Source of the DNA: JAKAXS01 sp041940525
GTDB taxonomy: Bacteria; Pseudomonadota; Alphaproteobacteria; Rhizobiales; Hyphomicrobiaceae
Length of the DNA: 64,000 nucleotides
Assembly (NCBI GenBank): GCA_041940525.1
Contig: JBGTSB010000001.1
Location: 1 to 64,000, forward strand
Direction: 5' to 3'
Shown here: positions 8,900 to 17,686 of the stretch, in pieces
Layout: each line of letters starts with the position of its first letter
Numbering within the stretch: the first letter of the stretch is position 1
Program-made: the position numbers and the translations under genes
Notes under the pieces: generated by a model
What the model saw: the letters and a program-made list of their open reading frames with translations, nothing else
The model's database searches: none
What the model was told of the DNA's origin: nothing

Positions 8900-9069
8900 C
8901 GGGTTCGACTTAGCTGACGGGCACTGTGCAGCGGGCGTTACGGCTGCGTGTCTCTCAAGCTAAGCATGCGACACAGCCGGTTCAGTCACCGGCGTGACAG
9001 GCAGGTCTGATCGTTTCGATGAATGGTGCTGACGATTGAACAGAGAACCTAGATGGCGGCTGACTTGCA

Positions 9070-9384
9070 ATGACCTCGATTGTGACCATTCGCACTTATG
9101 GAACGCCTTCTGAAGCGCTCGTGGCAAAGTCGCTGCTTGAGGCGCATGGTTTGTTCGTGCTCATTCCAGATCTATTTCACGCGGCCAATGCTTGGCATCT
9201 CGTGACCGCGTTGCAGGGCGTGCGTCTTTGTACGCTCGATCATGAGGCAGCCGATGCGCGTGCACTTCTTGCAGTTGAGAGTGAAACGACGGCCGCCGGC
9301 CGTTGGCCCGCCATTGGCGATATCGCCCTTGCCGCCGGCATCTACTTGTGTACCGGCATTCCCCACCCCATTCAAAGGCGCTGA
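9070..9384 (+). CDS. DUF2007-like small protein
   Basis: This 104-residue protein opens with VTIRTYGTPSEALVAKSLLEAHG and continues to a VRLCTLDHEAADARALL motif, the pattern of the DUF2007 'putative signal-transducing' fold, a small ferredoxin-like domain. The C terminus has a short hydrophobic stretch (IGDIALAAGIYLCTGIP) that may anchor it. It stops 11 bp before the membrane protein at 9396, so the two form an operon. Its biological role is unknown. Confidence 0.65.
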   Translation: MTSIVTIRTYGTPSEALVAKSLLEAHGLFVLIPDLFHAANAWHLVTALQGVRLCTLDHEAADARALLAVESETTAAGRWPAIGDIALAAGIYLCTGIPHPIQRR

Positions 9385-9395
9385 GAACTTCTATA

Positions 9396-9767
9396 ATGAT
9401 CTCAAAATCTCAAAGGCTGTTAAAGTCCATCGTCGGGAAATTCTGCGTCGTGATGGCCGCATTTTGTTCCGCGATGTCCGCATGGGCTTTGACGCATGGG
9501 GCGTTTGAAAGTGGCCTATCCGCCGCCGACATTGTTGCTCCTCTGGCGGTTTTCACGCTTGCCGTAGCCACCTTGGAAGCAGCGCGCGGCTTGTTTGATA
9601 GCGCACCTGTTCCCAAACCAGACGTCATAACTTTGTGCTTGATCGTTCCGGTTGCTGGTGTTGCCGCCGCTCTCTATGCCCGCGGCGCTCAGGATCATGC
9701 GATGCTCGCACTGGTCGTGATTGCTGGATGGTACGCTTGGGCGGTCGTGCGCTACGTACAGAGGTAG
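9396..9767 (+). CDS. small integral membrane protein, 4 helices
   Basis: This 123-residue protein has four hydrophobic segments (about residues 12-30, 40-57, 70-87 and 95-115). It begins 11 bp after the DUF2007-like gene. The ATG at 9396 is the first in-frame start outside the upstream gene. No family recognised; an inner-membrane partner of the DUF2007-like protein is a fair inference from the operon only. Confidence 0.55.
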   Translation: MISKSQRLLKSIVGKFCVVMAAFCSAMSAWALTHGAFESGLSAADIVAPLAVFTLAVATLEAARGLFDSAPVPKPDVITLCLIVPVAGVAAALYARGAQDHAMLALVVIAGWYAWAVVRYVQR

Positions 9768-10041
9768 CTCGCGATGAATGCCGTCAGCGGCTCCAAGTTT
9801 GCTCGCTCCGTACATTTGTTCGGGGGCTCGCCGTTGCTTTCCAGACACATCCATTCTGATGCCGGCAACGTATCTACCGAGAGCTGAGATTTGTCGTGGT
9901 GGACTCTGTGCAACGGACGGTGATCAAATCCGTGTGGGGGGGGTAGCCGATAGGCCCTGCGTTTTGCAGGGTGCGGCCGTTGCCGTCCACCAGTGTTGGG
10001 AGTTTGAAAGAGTGGCCGATTTCTCGAGATCAATCCTTTCA

Positions 10042-10734
10042 ATGCAGAACATTGGCCGCCGAGTCCGGCCGTTTGGTTTTTTCAGTTTACTGGCGGCACT
10101 GCTTTTGAGTTCGACACCCAGCCTCGCCACGTCTGAAGATACGGGCTTTTGGACGACGACGACTGGCACGCTCAGCCCTAGTGATTTATGGCGCGTTGGC
10201 ATGACTGTTCAAACGCGCTCGTTGAACGACTTCGGCGACCTTGAGCGCACGGTGTTGCGTCCGGCGATCAGCTACAAGATCGCGAAAAAGACCTGGGTAA
10301 CGGCAGGCTATGATGCACACTTTATCGAGCTTCCAACCGACCGTCTTGAGCAACGGGCGTGGCAGCAATGGCTGACAATCGTGCCGCTGCAGTTTGTATC
10401 ACTCTCGGCGCGGGTCCGTCTCGAAGAACGCTTTATCGAGGACATTGATGGGACGGCTGTGCGGCTAAGGCTGAACGGCAGGGCCGATTTTCCAATCGAA
10501 GGCAGCAAATGGAAATTGACGCTCAGCAATGAATATTTCATCGGGTTGAACGACCTCAACCCCGGCCCCAATGATGGGTTTGACCAGAACCGTGCCTATG
10601 TTGGTGTTTCGCGGCCGCTTTCGGAAACCCTGTCCCTGCGGCTCGGTTATCAGAACCAGTACATCAACCGGTCTGGTGGCTCCGAAGACCTGATGGTGCA
10701 TCAGCTGATGATCGGCGTTTCGGTCAAGCCGTAA
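10042..10734 (+). CDS. DUF2490-type outer-membrane beta-barrel protein
   Basis: This 230-residue protein has a signal peptide (residues about 12-32, ending SLATSED) and alternating beta-strand pattern: GFWTTTTGTL, LRPAISYKIAKKTWVTAGYDAHF, LSLRLGYQNQYINR and a C-terminal strand ending in V-S-V-K-P. This is the layout of the DUF2490 family of small alphaproteobacterial outer-membrane barrels. The ATG at 10042 is the best start for the signal peptide, although no strong Shine-Dalgarno is visible; a GTG at 10012 is the alternative. Its last 11 bases overlap the stop end of the convergent YihY gene. Confidence 0.7.
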   Translation: MQNIGRRVRPFGFFSLLAALLLSSTPSLATSEDTGFWTTTTGTLSPSDLWRVGMTVQTRSLNDFGDLERTVLRPAISYKIAKKTWVTAGYDAHFIELPTDRLEQRAWQQWLTIVPLQFVSLSARVRLEERFIEDIDGTAVRLRLNGRADFPIEGSKWKLTLSNEYFIGLNDLNPGPNDGFDQNRAYVGVSRPLSETLSLRLGYQNQYINRSGGSEDLMVHQLMIGVSVKP

Positions 10735-11635
10735 GCTTGTATTCGTCAGGCTCTCTAGATTGACGGGCGACTTCGTTTTCGATTTCGGAATTGAACTCAG
10801 CACCAAGAAGAACCACGTACGCCGAAATCCAAAGCCACATCAGCAGCAAGACGACGCCGGCCAACGCGCCAAACGATTTGTTGTAACTGCCGAAGTTTTC
10901 GACGTACAGCGAGAAGCCAATCGAAGCGAAAAGCCAAAGCGCGCATGCCAGCACGGCGCCGGGCAGCACCTCTCGCCAGCTCGACTTGCGACTTGGCCCA
11001 GCGCGGTAGAGAAATGCAAGCCCGAGGATGGTGATCGAGGCGAAGAGCAGCCAGCGGGTGGCGCTGATCATCCATTCGGTGGTGGCGCCGAAATCCCATA
11101 TTCTGAGAACGCCTGGCAAGACGAGAGTGGCGCCGATCGCGAAGATCACGCCAATGATCAGAAACGCTGTGATATAGACGCGCTTTAAATAAAGCTTGTA
11201 GAACGCCCGAGATTCACGTTCGTTGTAGGCGATATTCAGCCCTTCCATGAGACTCGCAACGCCCTTCGATGCTGAATAGACGGCGAGGCTGACGGACAGA
11301 AGCGTCGCGAACCCCAGCCCGACGTTTTGCGATCCTGCTACCTCTTGTGCTTGGCCAACGACTAGCTCTGCGGCTTCAGGGGGAATGAAGTCTCCCAAAC
11401 GTTGCATCTGGCCGGTTAGGTCTCCAGGCTGGAGGACCAAGCCAGAGATGGCGACCAGAGCGGTGATCGCGGGGAATAACGCGAGTAGACCGTAGAACGC
11501 TACGCCGGCAGCGACGAGGCCAACGTGATCTTCGCTGACGTTTTTCCAAGTGCGGACAGCCAGGGCTTTCCACGCTTCAATCGTCATAACCGGGATGCTG
11601 TCCGGCTCATCCACGCTCTGGTTGAGAGCCTTCAC
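10724..11635 (-). CDS. YihY/BrkB-family inner-membrane protein
   Basis: This 303-residue protein has six predicted membrane helices. Motifs such as LVAAGVAFYGLLALFPAITA near the N terminus and LLLMWLWISAYVVLLGAEFN near the C terminus are diagnostic of the YihY/UPF0761 family (historically mislabelled ribonuclease BN). A transport role has been proposed for the family; none is proven here. It overlaps the start of its own operon partner by ATGA: the gene at 11632-12030 ends inside its first codons. It also overlaps the convergent barrel gene by 11 bp. Confidence 0.85.
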   Translation of the reverse strand: MKALNQSVDEPDSIPVMTIEAWKALAVRTWKNVSEDHVGLVAAGVAFYGLLALFPAITALVAISGLVLQPGDLTGQMQRLGDFIPPEAAELVVGQAQEVAGSQNVGLGFATLLSVSLAVYSASKGVASLMEGLNIAYNERESRAFYKLYLKRVYITAFLIIGVIFAIGATLVLPGVLRIWDFGATTEWMISATRWLLFASITILGLAFLYRAGPSRKSSWREVLPGAVLACALWLFASIGFSLYVENFGSYNKSFGALAGVVLLLMWLWISAYVVLLGAEFNSEIENEVARQSREPDEYKLTA

Positions 11636-12030
11636 GCGTCCGCCTGATCTGCCTTTTTGAAAAAAAAATATCCGGCGGCGATGAAAGCGGCGGTTACCAG
11701 CAGTGGCGGCCGTAGAGCCGGCGACGCTGCTACACGCGCTGTGGCGGCCGCTGCCTTGACGCTGCGGCCAACATCCCGCTTAACGGCTTTCATCTTCCGC
11801 TGAGCTCTTTTCTCTTGAACCCAGCTGGTAATTTTCATGGCGATCGCTAGCAACAAAAAGCCTGCCGCGAAAATCAGTGCTGCCTGAACAGAACCGACAT
11901 AGAAACTTAATTGAATGACTGCCGCCCCGAGCGCGAAAGCTACGGCGAGAGCCAAGCTAGCAACCATCGCGAAGGAGGCCTGATATGAGCCCTTCTTCGA
12001 CGCGACAGAGTCCTGCAAATTTGATAGCAA
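11632..12030 (-). CDS. phage-holin-3-6-like (DUF1469) membrane protein
   Basis: This 132-residue protein has two adjacent helices (about 20-70), a Lys/Arg-rich cytosolic stretch (KRAQRKMKAVKRDVGRSVK) and one more helix near the C terminus. The pattern resembles the Phage_holin_3_6/DUF1469 group common in bacterial chromosomes beside YihY genes. Despite the name there is no prophage here. It is translationally coupled to the YihY gene through a four-base ATGA overlap at 11632-11635, suggesting that the two work together in the envelope. Confidence 0.65.
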   Translation of the reverse strand: MLSNLQDSVASKKGSYQASFAMVASLALAVAFALGAAVIQLSFYVGSVQAALIFAAGFLLLAIAMKITSWVQEKRAQRKMKAVKRDVGRSVKAAAATARVAASPALRPPLLVTAAFIAAGYFFFKKADQADA

Positions 12031-12126
12031 CGCTTCGAAACTCCATTTCGGCGACCCAGAGGATCGTCTTATTAGGAGTACAATGCACTTGCGGCGGAGG
12101 AGTTCCGGCGTCTGTTAGGACCGCCT

Positions 12127-12657
12127 TTACAATGCGGCGAGCTTCGCACGGACAACCGATACGATACTGCTCGACATCAGCTGCCGCGTCTTGATGTGCA
12201 GCTTCATTGTCTCGCTGGTTAACCTCTGCAATCCGTCTTCGAGCACCTTCGCGTGGTGGTCCAGCGAGTCCGGCCCCATGGCCGCCGTTACATCGAACTG
12301 AGACCCGACAAACCAAAGCACTTTGCCTTCCCTCGAACGAATTGTGCTGAGCAAGAGCAGGTTCTGAAATCTGGACCCGTCTTTGCGCTGATTGTCGAGC
12401 ACGACTTGCATATCCGCCCCATGCGAGAGCGCCTCGCGTATGTCCGCGCGGGCGGTCGGCTGATCTTTGTCGCCCTGAAGGAACCGGCAGTTCTGTCCGA
12501 TCATTTCATCCAAGCCGTATCCGGTGAGTTCGCAGAACCCGTTGTTCACTAGGACCAGCGGCGCATCGGGCTGATGCGGATCGGCGACCGTCAAAGGAAC
12601 CGGCGTGCTTTCCAAGAATGTTCGAATACTGTCTGGTGGAGACCTAAAGTCGCTCAT
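12127..12657 (-). CDS. short LOV-domain photoreceptor protein
   Basis: This 176-residue protein is one PAS/LOV core plus a helical tail. The motif GQNCRFLQG contains the Cys that forms the flavin adduct under blue light, and LVLVNNGFCELTGYG and VLWFVGSQFDVT flank it at the usual distances. No output domain follows; the tail (HHAKVLEDGLQRLTSETMKL) is a probable signalling or dimerisation helix. The ATG at 12657 has GAGGAG upstream, whereas the longer frame to 12777 would run into the divergent kinase gene. It is divergent from the CheB-CheR-HWE kinase with 76 bp between starts, so the LOV protein may act on that kinase. Confidence 0.88.
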   Translation of the reverse strand: MSDFRSPPDSIRTFLESTPVPLTVADPHQPDAPLVLVNNGFCELTGYGLDEMIGQNCRFLQGDKDQPTARADIREALSHGADMQVVLDNQRKDGSRFQNLLLLSTIRSREGKVLWFVGSQFDVTAAMGPDSLDHHAKVLEDGLQRLTSETMKLHIKTRQLMSSSIVSVVRAKLAAL

Positions 12658-12733
12658 GAGCTCCTCTTCAAAGTCCAGGACAACACGCTCACATTCTTGC
12701 AGAATACGTAGGAAATGACCTAGGGAGCAAGAC

Positions 12734-15700
12734 GTGACGAATGAGATAACCGATCGCTTGGACGCAAGTTCCGCCACACGTGCGGAACCGCGCGTTGTCG
12801 TGGGGATCGGCGCGTCGGCTGGCGGATTAGAGGCCTTCCAACAGCTTATCTCGACTATCCCGCGTCAGCACCAACATGCTTACGTCATCGTTCAGCATCT
12901 GGACCCGAACCACACGAGCCTTCTACCCGAGCTGCTCGCCAAGCGGACGTCCGCCGCTGTCAAACCGATTGAAGACGGTATGGAGATTGAGAGCGGGACG
13001 ATCCATCTCATCCCGCCTGGCTCATCTTTATCTATCGAGGACGGGCGGCTGAAGTTGACGTCATTCGAAGAACCGCGCGGGCATCGCCGACCAATCGATA
13101 CATTCTTCATAAGCCTCGCCGAAGCCTACGGTGAGAACTGTGCGGCCATCGTGTTGAGCGGCACGGGCAGCGACGGCAGTGCCGGGATCGCCGCGGTGAA
13201 GGAAAAAGGCGGCCTCGTATTCGTGCAAGATCCAAAGCAGGCCAAGTACGACGGGATGCCGAGCAATGCCATTGCCACGAAGGCCGTCGACCTTGTGTTA
13301 CCGGCGGCGGAAATGGTGTCGGTCATTGATGAGTACTTCAGCCGCCGTCAAGGCATCGAGCCGCTGATCGAAAACGACATGGACTTTGTTGAACGTGTCA
13401 GCAAGCATGTTCGCTATCGGACTGGACATGATTTTTCCGCCTACAAGAAGGGTACGATGTTGCGGCGGATCTCCCGGCGTATGTCGGTTCTCGGCTGCGA
13501 CTCCGCGCAGGCATACTTGCAGAAACTAATCTCGGATCAGACTGAAGTTCAGCTGCTGTTCAAGGATCTTCTGATCAACGTGACGAGTTTCTTTCGCGAT
13601 CGCGACGCGTTCGACACGTTGCGCGAATCCTGTCTGCGCCCTCTGTTGCAAGATCGCGGGCAAAACGAAGAAATCCGCATTTGGGTGCCGGGCTGTTCCA
13701 CTGGGCAGGAGGCTTATTCCATTGCCATGCTCGTGTATGACGAAATGCAAAGAACGGACGGCCATGCCAACGTCAGCATTTTCGCTACCGATATCGACAA
13801 CGATGCCTTGGAAGTCGCACGTGGCGGCATCTACCCCGGATCGATCGCCTCCGAAGTGCCAATCCATCTGCTCGAGCAATGCTGTGTGAGCGACGGTGAC
13901 GGGTATCGGATTGCCGACCCGATCCGCGAGATGGTTCGCGTTTCCAAGCATAATCTGATCAGCGACCCGCCATTTTCGAAGCTTGATCTGGTGTCCTGCC
14001 GGAACATTCTCATCTATTTCGAACCGGAGCTGCAGAAGGAAGTCCTGCCGCTGTTCCACTACGCGCTGAAAGAGAACGCCTATCTATTTTTGGGATCTAG
14101 CGAGACCCCTGCTCCGATGACTGGAGAATTCGCGGCCATTTCGCAGGGCGACCGGCTTTACTTGCGTAAGCCTGGCCCGTCGCGGCCTTTACAGTTGCCT
14201 TTTCGATCGCGCGGATTTTCCTTCCCAACTGACGCGAACCCGGCGCTTGCAGAAACGGACCGGCCCCCTCAGGGTTCGAAGTATGACGCCGCCGTGCTCA
14301 AGTCGCATGTCGCTCCCTACGTCGTCATCAATGAAGCGCGCGATATCGTCTATTCTTCGAAAGGCACCGGCGCTTATTTGGAGTTGGCTCCCGGCTCGGC
14401 GCGGCTTGGCTTGATCGAAATGGCACGGCCGGAGATCAAGGCCGCATTGCGGAGTCTTCTCGCCGTCGGACATCTCACCGTGGGCAAGGTTAAGACCCGC
14501 GAGTTCTCCGGAATTATAGGTGGCCAGCCCACGCAGCTGTTGCTGACATTGGAGCGGCTTGCGCATGACGAATATCTTCTCGTCTTCCAGGACCGGCTGG
14601 ATCTGAGGAATACCGCCGCGGTTGACGTTACCCTGCCTGCAACCTCTTCGGAAACCGATCCGCAAGCCGAGGACTATATCAGCGATCTCGAACGGCAGCT
14701 CGACGCGGCTCAGCAAACCATTCGAACCACTATTGAAGAACTCGAGACATCTAACGAGGAACTAAAAAGTTCCAATGAAGAAATGATGTCGATGAACGAA
14801 GAGCTGCAGTCGGCGAACGAAGAACTCTCCACCGTCAACGACGAGCTGAACGACAAGATCCGCGAGCTTAACGACAAGAACGATGACCTTGCCAATTTCA
14901 TGAACAGCTCGCTGCTGGCCATGATGTTCTTGGATGCAGATCTAAAGGTTCGTGACTTCACGCCTGCGGCACAGGATTATTTCAGGGTCGTGGAGGCGGA
15001 CAAAGGTCGTCCATTCGATCATGTTAAGTCGAATCTCGTAGCCGACGATTTATCCGCGCGTGCGTTGGCTGTCCTAAAGGACGGGACCGATGATGAGTTG
15101 GAGGTCGACACGAGCGATGGCGAAGAAGTGCTGAGCATACGCCTGTCACCGTACAAGACGTCGCTCAACGAAATTGCCGGGGTTGTGATCGTGGCTTATC
15201 CGGTCACCGAGGTTCGTCATTATGCTCGCCGACTGGAATACGCTGAACGCGATGCCAGCGAGAGCCGAATGGAGATCGAAGAACTCTATCGCGTCAGCCC
15301 ACAGGCCATGGCGCTAGTCGACCGGGACTTGAAGTATCTGCGGGTCAATGAACGGATGGAAAAGCTCAATGGCTTTCCAATTGATGAGCACATTGGAAAA
15401 TCTATTCTGGATCTTTTTCCGCAGTTCCACGACGAGATCCTTGAGCCAGCCAACCAGGTACTGGAAACCGGCAAACCGGTTATCGCCAAAGAGGTGTCTG
15501 GCGCGACACCCGCCGATCCGCAGAACGAACACACCTGGCTTGTCGACTGGTATCCCATCCGCCGCGATGGCGAGATCTACGCGCTCGGTATCAATGCAGT
15601 CGATGTCACCGGCCAGCGCACCTTGGAACGGCAGCTGCGCGAACTGATGCAAGAGCTGCAGCATCGCGTGAAGAACATGCTGGGCAATGTCACTTCGCTC

Positions 15701-16222
15701 ATCAACCAAGCCAAGCGAGACAATCGTGACCCTCAAGCGGTTATGGACACCTTGGTGAAGCGTATCGGCGCCCTGTCAAAAACGCACAATCTTCTCACGC
15801 ATGAGAACTGGGGCCCAACCCGGCTGCGCGCTGTTCTCGACCTTGAACTTACCGACGTCTACGGGCCAGAACGCGTTTCATTGAAAGGGCCTGATCTGAT
15901 GATCAACCCCCGCGGCACGTTGGGATTGGGCATGGCGGTGCACGAACTGGCGACCAACGCGGCCAAGTACGGCGCTCTGTCCATGCCGGAGGGCAAATTG
16001 TCGGTCAATTGGTCACGGGTCGATGAGGGCGACGGAGAAAAATTCTCTTTAGTTTGGAAGGAGATCGGAGGGCCCAAGGTTGAACAACCCACGCGCTCAG
16101 GATTTGGGTCAAACCTCGTGAAGGCAACGATTCAGGGCAGTCTTCAGGGAGCGATAGAACAACATTTCGAACCTGACGGCTTCCAATGCGTTATATCTGT
16201 TCCTATGACCAACTTGAAATAA
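12734..16222 (+). CDS. CheB-CheR-PAS-HWE histidine kinase fusion
   Basis: This 1162-residue sensor-transducer begins with a CheB methylesterase domain (about 20-200; GIGASAGG, QHLDPNH, GTGSDGS all present). A CheR methyltransferase domain follows (about 215-480; WVPGCSTGQEAYS, SCRNILIYF), then a PAS-like region (515-625), a coiled coil of NEEL repeats (650-720), two PAS domains (about 722-830 and 845-960), and a histidine kinase end. The phospho-acceptor is His977 in LQHRVKNML, the ATPase motif is HELATNAAKYGALS, and VWKE is the W-x-E of the HWE type. It starts with GTG at 12734 behind AGGGAG. A receiver gene follows after 11 bp. There is no transmembrane part. Confidence 0.92.
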   Translation: MTNEITDRLDASSATRAEPRVVVGIGASAGGLEAFQQLISTIPRQHQHAYVIVQHLDPNHTSLLPELLAKRTSAAVKPIEDGMEIESGTIHLIPPGSSLSIEDGRLKLTSFEEPRGHRRPIDTFFISLAEAYGENCAAIVLSGTGSDGSAGIAAVKEKGGLVFVQDPKQAKYDGMPSNAIATKAVDLVLPAAEMVSVIDEYFSRRQGIEPLIENDMDFVERVSKHVRYRTGHDFSAYKKGTMLRRISRRMSVLGCDSAQAYLQKLISDQTEVQLLFKDLLINVTSFFRDRDAFDTLRESCLRPLLQDRGQNEEIRIWVPGCSTGQEAYSIAMLVYDEMQRTDGHANVSIFATDIDNDALEVARGGIYPGSIASEVPIHLLEQCCVSDGDGYRIADPIREMVRVSKHNLISDPPFSKLDLVSCRNILIYFEPELQKEVLPLFHYALKENAYLFLGSSETPAPMTGEFAAISQGDRLYLRKPGPSRPLQLPFRSRGFSFPTDANPALAETDRPPQGSKYDAAVLKSHVAPYVVINEARDIVYSSKGTGAYLELAPGSARLGLIEMARPEIKAALRSLLAVGHLTVGKVKTREFSGIIGGQPTQLLLTLERLAHDEYLLVFQDRLDLRNTAAVDVTLPATSSETDPQAEDYISDLERQLDAAQQTIRTTIEELETSNEELKSSNEEMMSMNEELQSANEELSTVNDELNDKIRELNDKNDDLANFMNSSLLAMMFLDADLKVRDFTPAAQDYFRVVEADKGRPFDHVKSNLVADDLSARALAVLKDGTDDELEVDTSDGEEVLSIRLSPYKTSLNEIAGVVIVAYPVTEVRHYARRLEYAERDASESRMEIEELYRVSPQAMALVDRDLKYLRVNERMEKLNGFPIDEHIGKSILDLFPQFHDEILEPANQVLETGKPVIAKEVSGATPADPQNEHTWLVDWYPIRRDGEIYALGINAVDVTGQRTLERQLRELMQELQHRVKNMLGNVTSLINQAKRDNRDPQAVMDTLVKRIGALSKTHNLLTHENWGPTRLRAVLDLELTDVYGPERVSLKGPDLMINPRGTLGLGMAVHELATNAAKYGALSMPEGKLSVNWSRVDEGDGEKFSLVWKEIGGPKVEQPTRSGFGSNLVKATIQGSLQGAIEQHFEPDGFQCVISVPMTNLK

Positions 16223-16233
16223 TCCTCTCACGT

Positions 16234-16620
16234 ATGACCTCAATTGCTAGCGGTTACCGGGCTCTGCTCGTCGAAGACGAACCTCTCATTGCCATGGATG
16301 CAGAAAATATTTTGATCACCTGCGGGTTTTCGCCGGTGATCGTCGCCATGAGTTTGAGCGCCGCGAAAGACGCGATAGGCGACAGTCCACCGTTCGATTT
16401 TGCCTTGCTCGACATTAACCTGGGGCAAGGCGAAGCGTCCTATGATTTGGCTTGGGACCTTATTAACGCTGGCGTGAAAGTCGCATTTGCCTCCGGCTAT
16501 AATCCATCCGAACAGCTTGTCGCTCAGTACAATGTGCCGCTGATCACTAAGCCCTATACGGAAGACGAAATTTTCAAGGTGGTCGCAGACCTGATTGAGA
16601 CCAAGCTCTCGTCCGTCTGA
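16234..16620 (+). CDS. single-domain response regulator
   Basis: This 128-residue receiver has the acidic pocket LLVEDEP, the phospho-acceptor Asp in FALLDINLG, and the Lys in LITKPYTEDE. There is no output domain. It lies 11 bp after the CheB-CheR-HWE kinase and is almost surely its phosphorylation partner; stand-alone receivers next to HWE kinases are common in alphaproteobacteria. The ATG at 16234 is chosen because the upstream ATG at 16186 lies inside the kinase gene. Confidence 0.88.
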   Translation: MTSIASGYRALLVEDEPLIAMDAENILITCGFSPVIVAMSLSAAKDAIGDSPPFDFALLDINLGQGEASYDLAWDLINAGVKVAFASGYNPSEQLVAQYNVPLITKPYTEDEIFKVVADLIETKLSSV

Positions 16621-16703
16621 TCCGGCTTGGCGGTGAGTTCCCTTAGCCGTCGCGCTCTTGTAAACCTTTGTCTCGTTGCATCGGTTTATTGAGAGGCATG
16701 CGG

Positions 16704-17168
16704 ATGGGCCCTGTCGTACCTACGGACTTTACACCTTGGATGTCGCTGGCGGGCGGCATTCTCATCGGCATCAGCGCCGTTATGTTGATGGGGCTTTTGG
16801 GCAAGATTGCCGGCATCGCCGGAATTACCAAGGGCATGATGTCGGCCGTTCTTCCAATGGACGGAGCGCCGTCTGATTGGGGCTGGCGTCTGGCCTTCAT
16901 CCTAGGGCTTATTGGTTCGCCGTTTCTCATTGGGGCGGTGGCTGGTGAGATGCCTGTCCACACCGTGTCTCCCAATGTGATTGGCATGGCCACGGCCGGC
17001 CTTCTGGTCGGCTTTGGTAGCGGCATGGGGTCGGGCTGCACCTCGGGCCACGGCGTTTGTGGGCTGGCGCGATTGTCGGTCCGCTCATTGGTCGCGGTCC
17101 TGGTCTTTATGGCAAGCGCGGCGCTGGCCGTGTTCATTCTTCGTCACGGTGCTGGAGGCTGGCTATGA
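16704..17168 (+). CDS. YeeE/YedE-type sulfur transporter, first half
   Basis: This 154-residue membrane protein has four to five helices and the key motif GSGMGSGCTSGHGVCGLARLS, in which the GCTSGHG cysteine is the conserved thiosulfate-handling residue in YeeE-type transporters. It is half of a full-length YeeE, the other half being encoded by the next gene with a four-base overlap. The ATG at 16704 has GAGAGG seven bases upstream; the ATG at 16698 is too close to that site. The substrate is probably thiosulfate or another sulfur compound. Confidence 0.85.
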   Translation: MGPVVPTDFTPWMSLAGGILIGISAVMLMGLLGKIAGIAGITKGMMSAVLPMDGAPSDWGWRLAFILGLIGSPFLIGAVAGEMPVHTVSPNVIGMATAGLLVGFGSGMGSGCTSGHGVCGLARLSVRSLVAVLVFMASAALAVFILRHGAGGWL

Positions 17169-17596
17169 CCCGCATTTTATTCGGCCTCGTTGCTGGCCTC
17201 GTTTTTGGCTGCGGTCTTGTCATCGCGGGCATGTCGAACCCGGGAAAGATTCTGAACTTTCTAGATGTCGCCGGAGCGTGGGATCCCAGCCTAATCTTCG
17301 TAATGGCTGGTGCCACGATCACCACTTTCATTGGCTACCGGCTAGCGTGGCAACGGACAGCTCCTGTCGCGAACCCAACGTTTGACGTTCCGAGCTCTAA
17401 GGCGATTGATGCCCCTCTGCTCACCGGGGCCTTGCTGTTCGGGCTAGGCTGGGGAATTAGCGGGTTCTGCCCAGGACCGGCTTGGACGGCGCTAGGTATG
17501 GGTTCGACAGGGACCTTGGCCTTTGTCCCGGCAATGCTGGTGGGGCTGTTTTTGTCCACTCGGACCGACTTTGTGAAGAACAGGATGGGCACTTAG
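17165..17596 (+). CDS. YeeE/YedE-type sulfur transporter, second half
   Basis: This 143-residue membrane protein carries GLVFGCGLVIAGMSNPGK and GWGISGFCPGPAWTALG, the second pair of conserved Cys-containing loops of YeeE (DUF6691 group). Its ATG at 17165 overlaps the stop of the first half (ATGA), ensuring equimolar synthesis. The two-gene arrangement with DUF6691 is common in proteobacteria, often linked to sulfur-sensing regulators or sulfur dioxygenases, neither of which is present here. Confidence 0.85.
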   Translation: MTRILFGLVAGLVFGCGLVIAGMSNPGKILNFLDVAGAWDPSLIFVMAGATITTFIGYRLAWQRTAPVANPTFDVPSSKAIDAPLLTGALLFGLGWGISGFCPGPAWTALGMGSTGTLAFVPAMLVGLFLSTRTDFVKNRMGT

Positions 17597-17638
17597 TCTG
17601 CTTCGTTCGCTGGTCCCTTGAGCCATTGGTCCGCATCG

Positions 17639-17678
17639 GGTCTAATCCCCTCGAAGTGAACTATGAGGGGATTGGACC
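17639..17678 (+). promoter_or_regulatory. 14-bp inverted repeat before the channel gene
   Basis: GGTCTAATCCCCTC (17639-17652) pairs with GAGGGGATTGGACC (17665-17678) with one G-T wobble, across a 12-base loop. There is no T-run afterwards. It sits 42 bp after the YeeE stop and 8 bp before the likely ATG of the GluR0-like channel. It may end YeeE transcription inefficiently or control translation of the channel, since GAGGGG is the only purine-rich tract nearby. Confidence 0.55.
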
Positions 17679-17686
17679 AGCGACTT

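Noticed and set aside
11632..12030. Holin-like gene as sign of a prophage
   Set aside because: The family is common on chromosomes; no phage structural, lysis or integrase gene is near.
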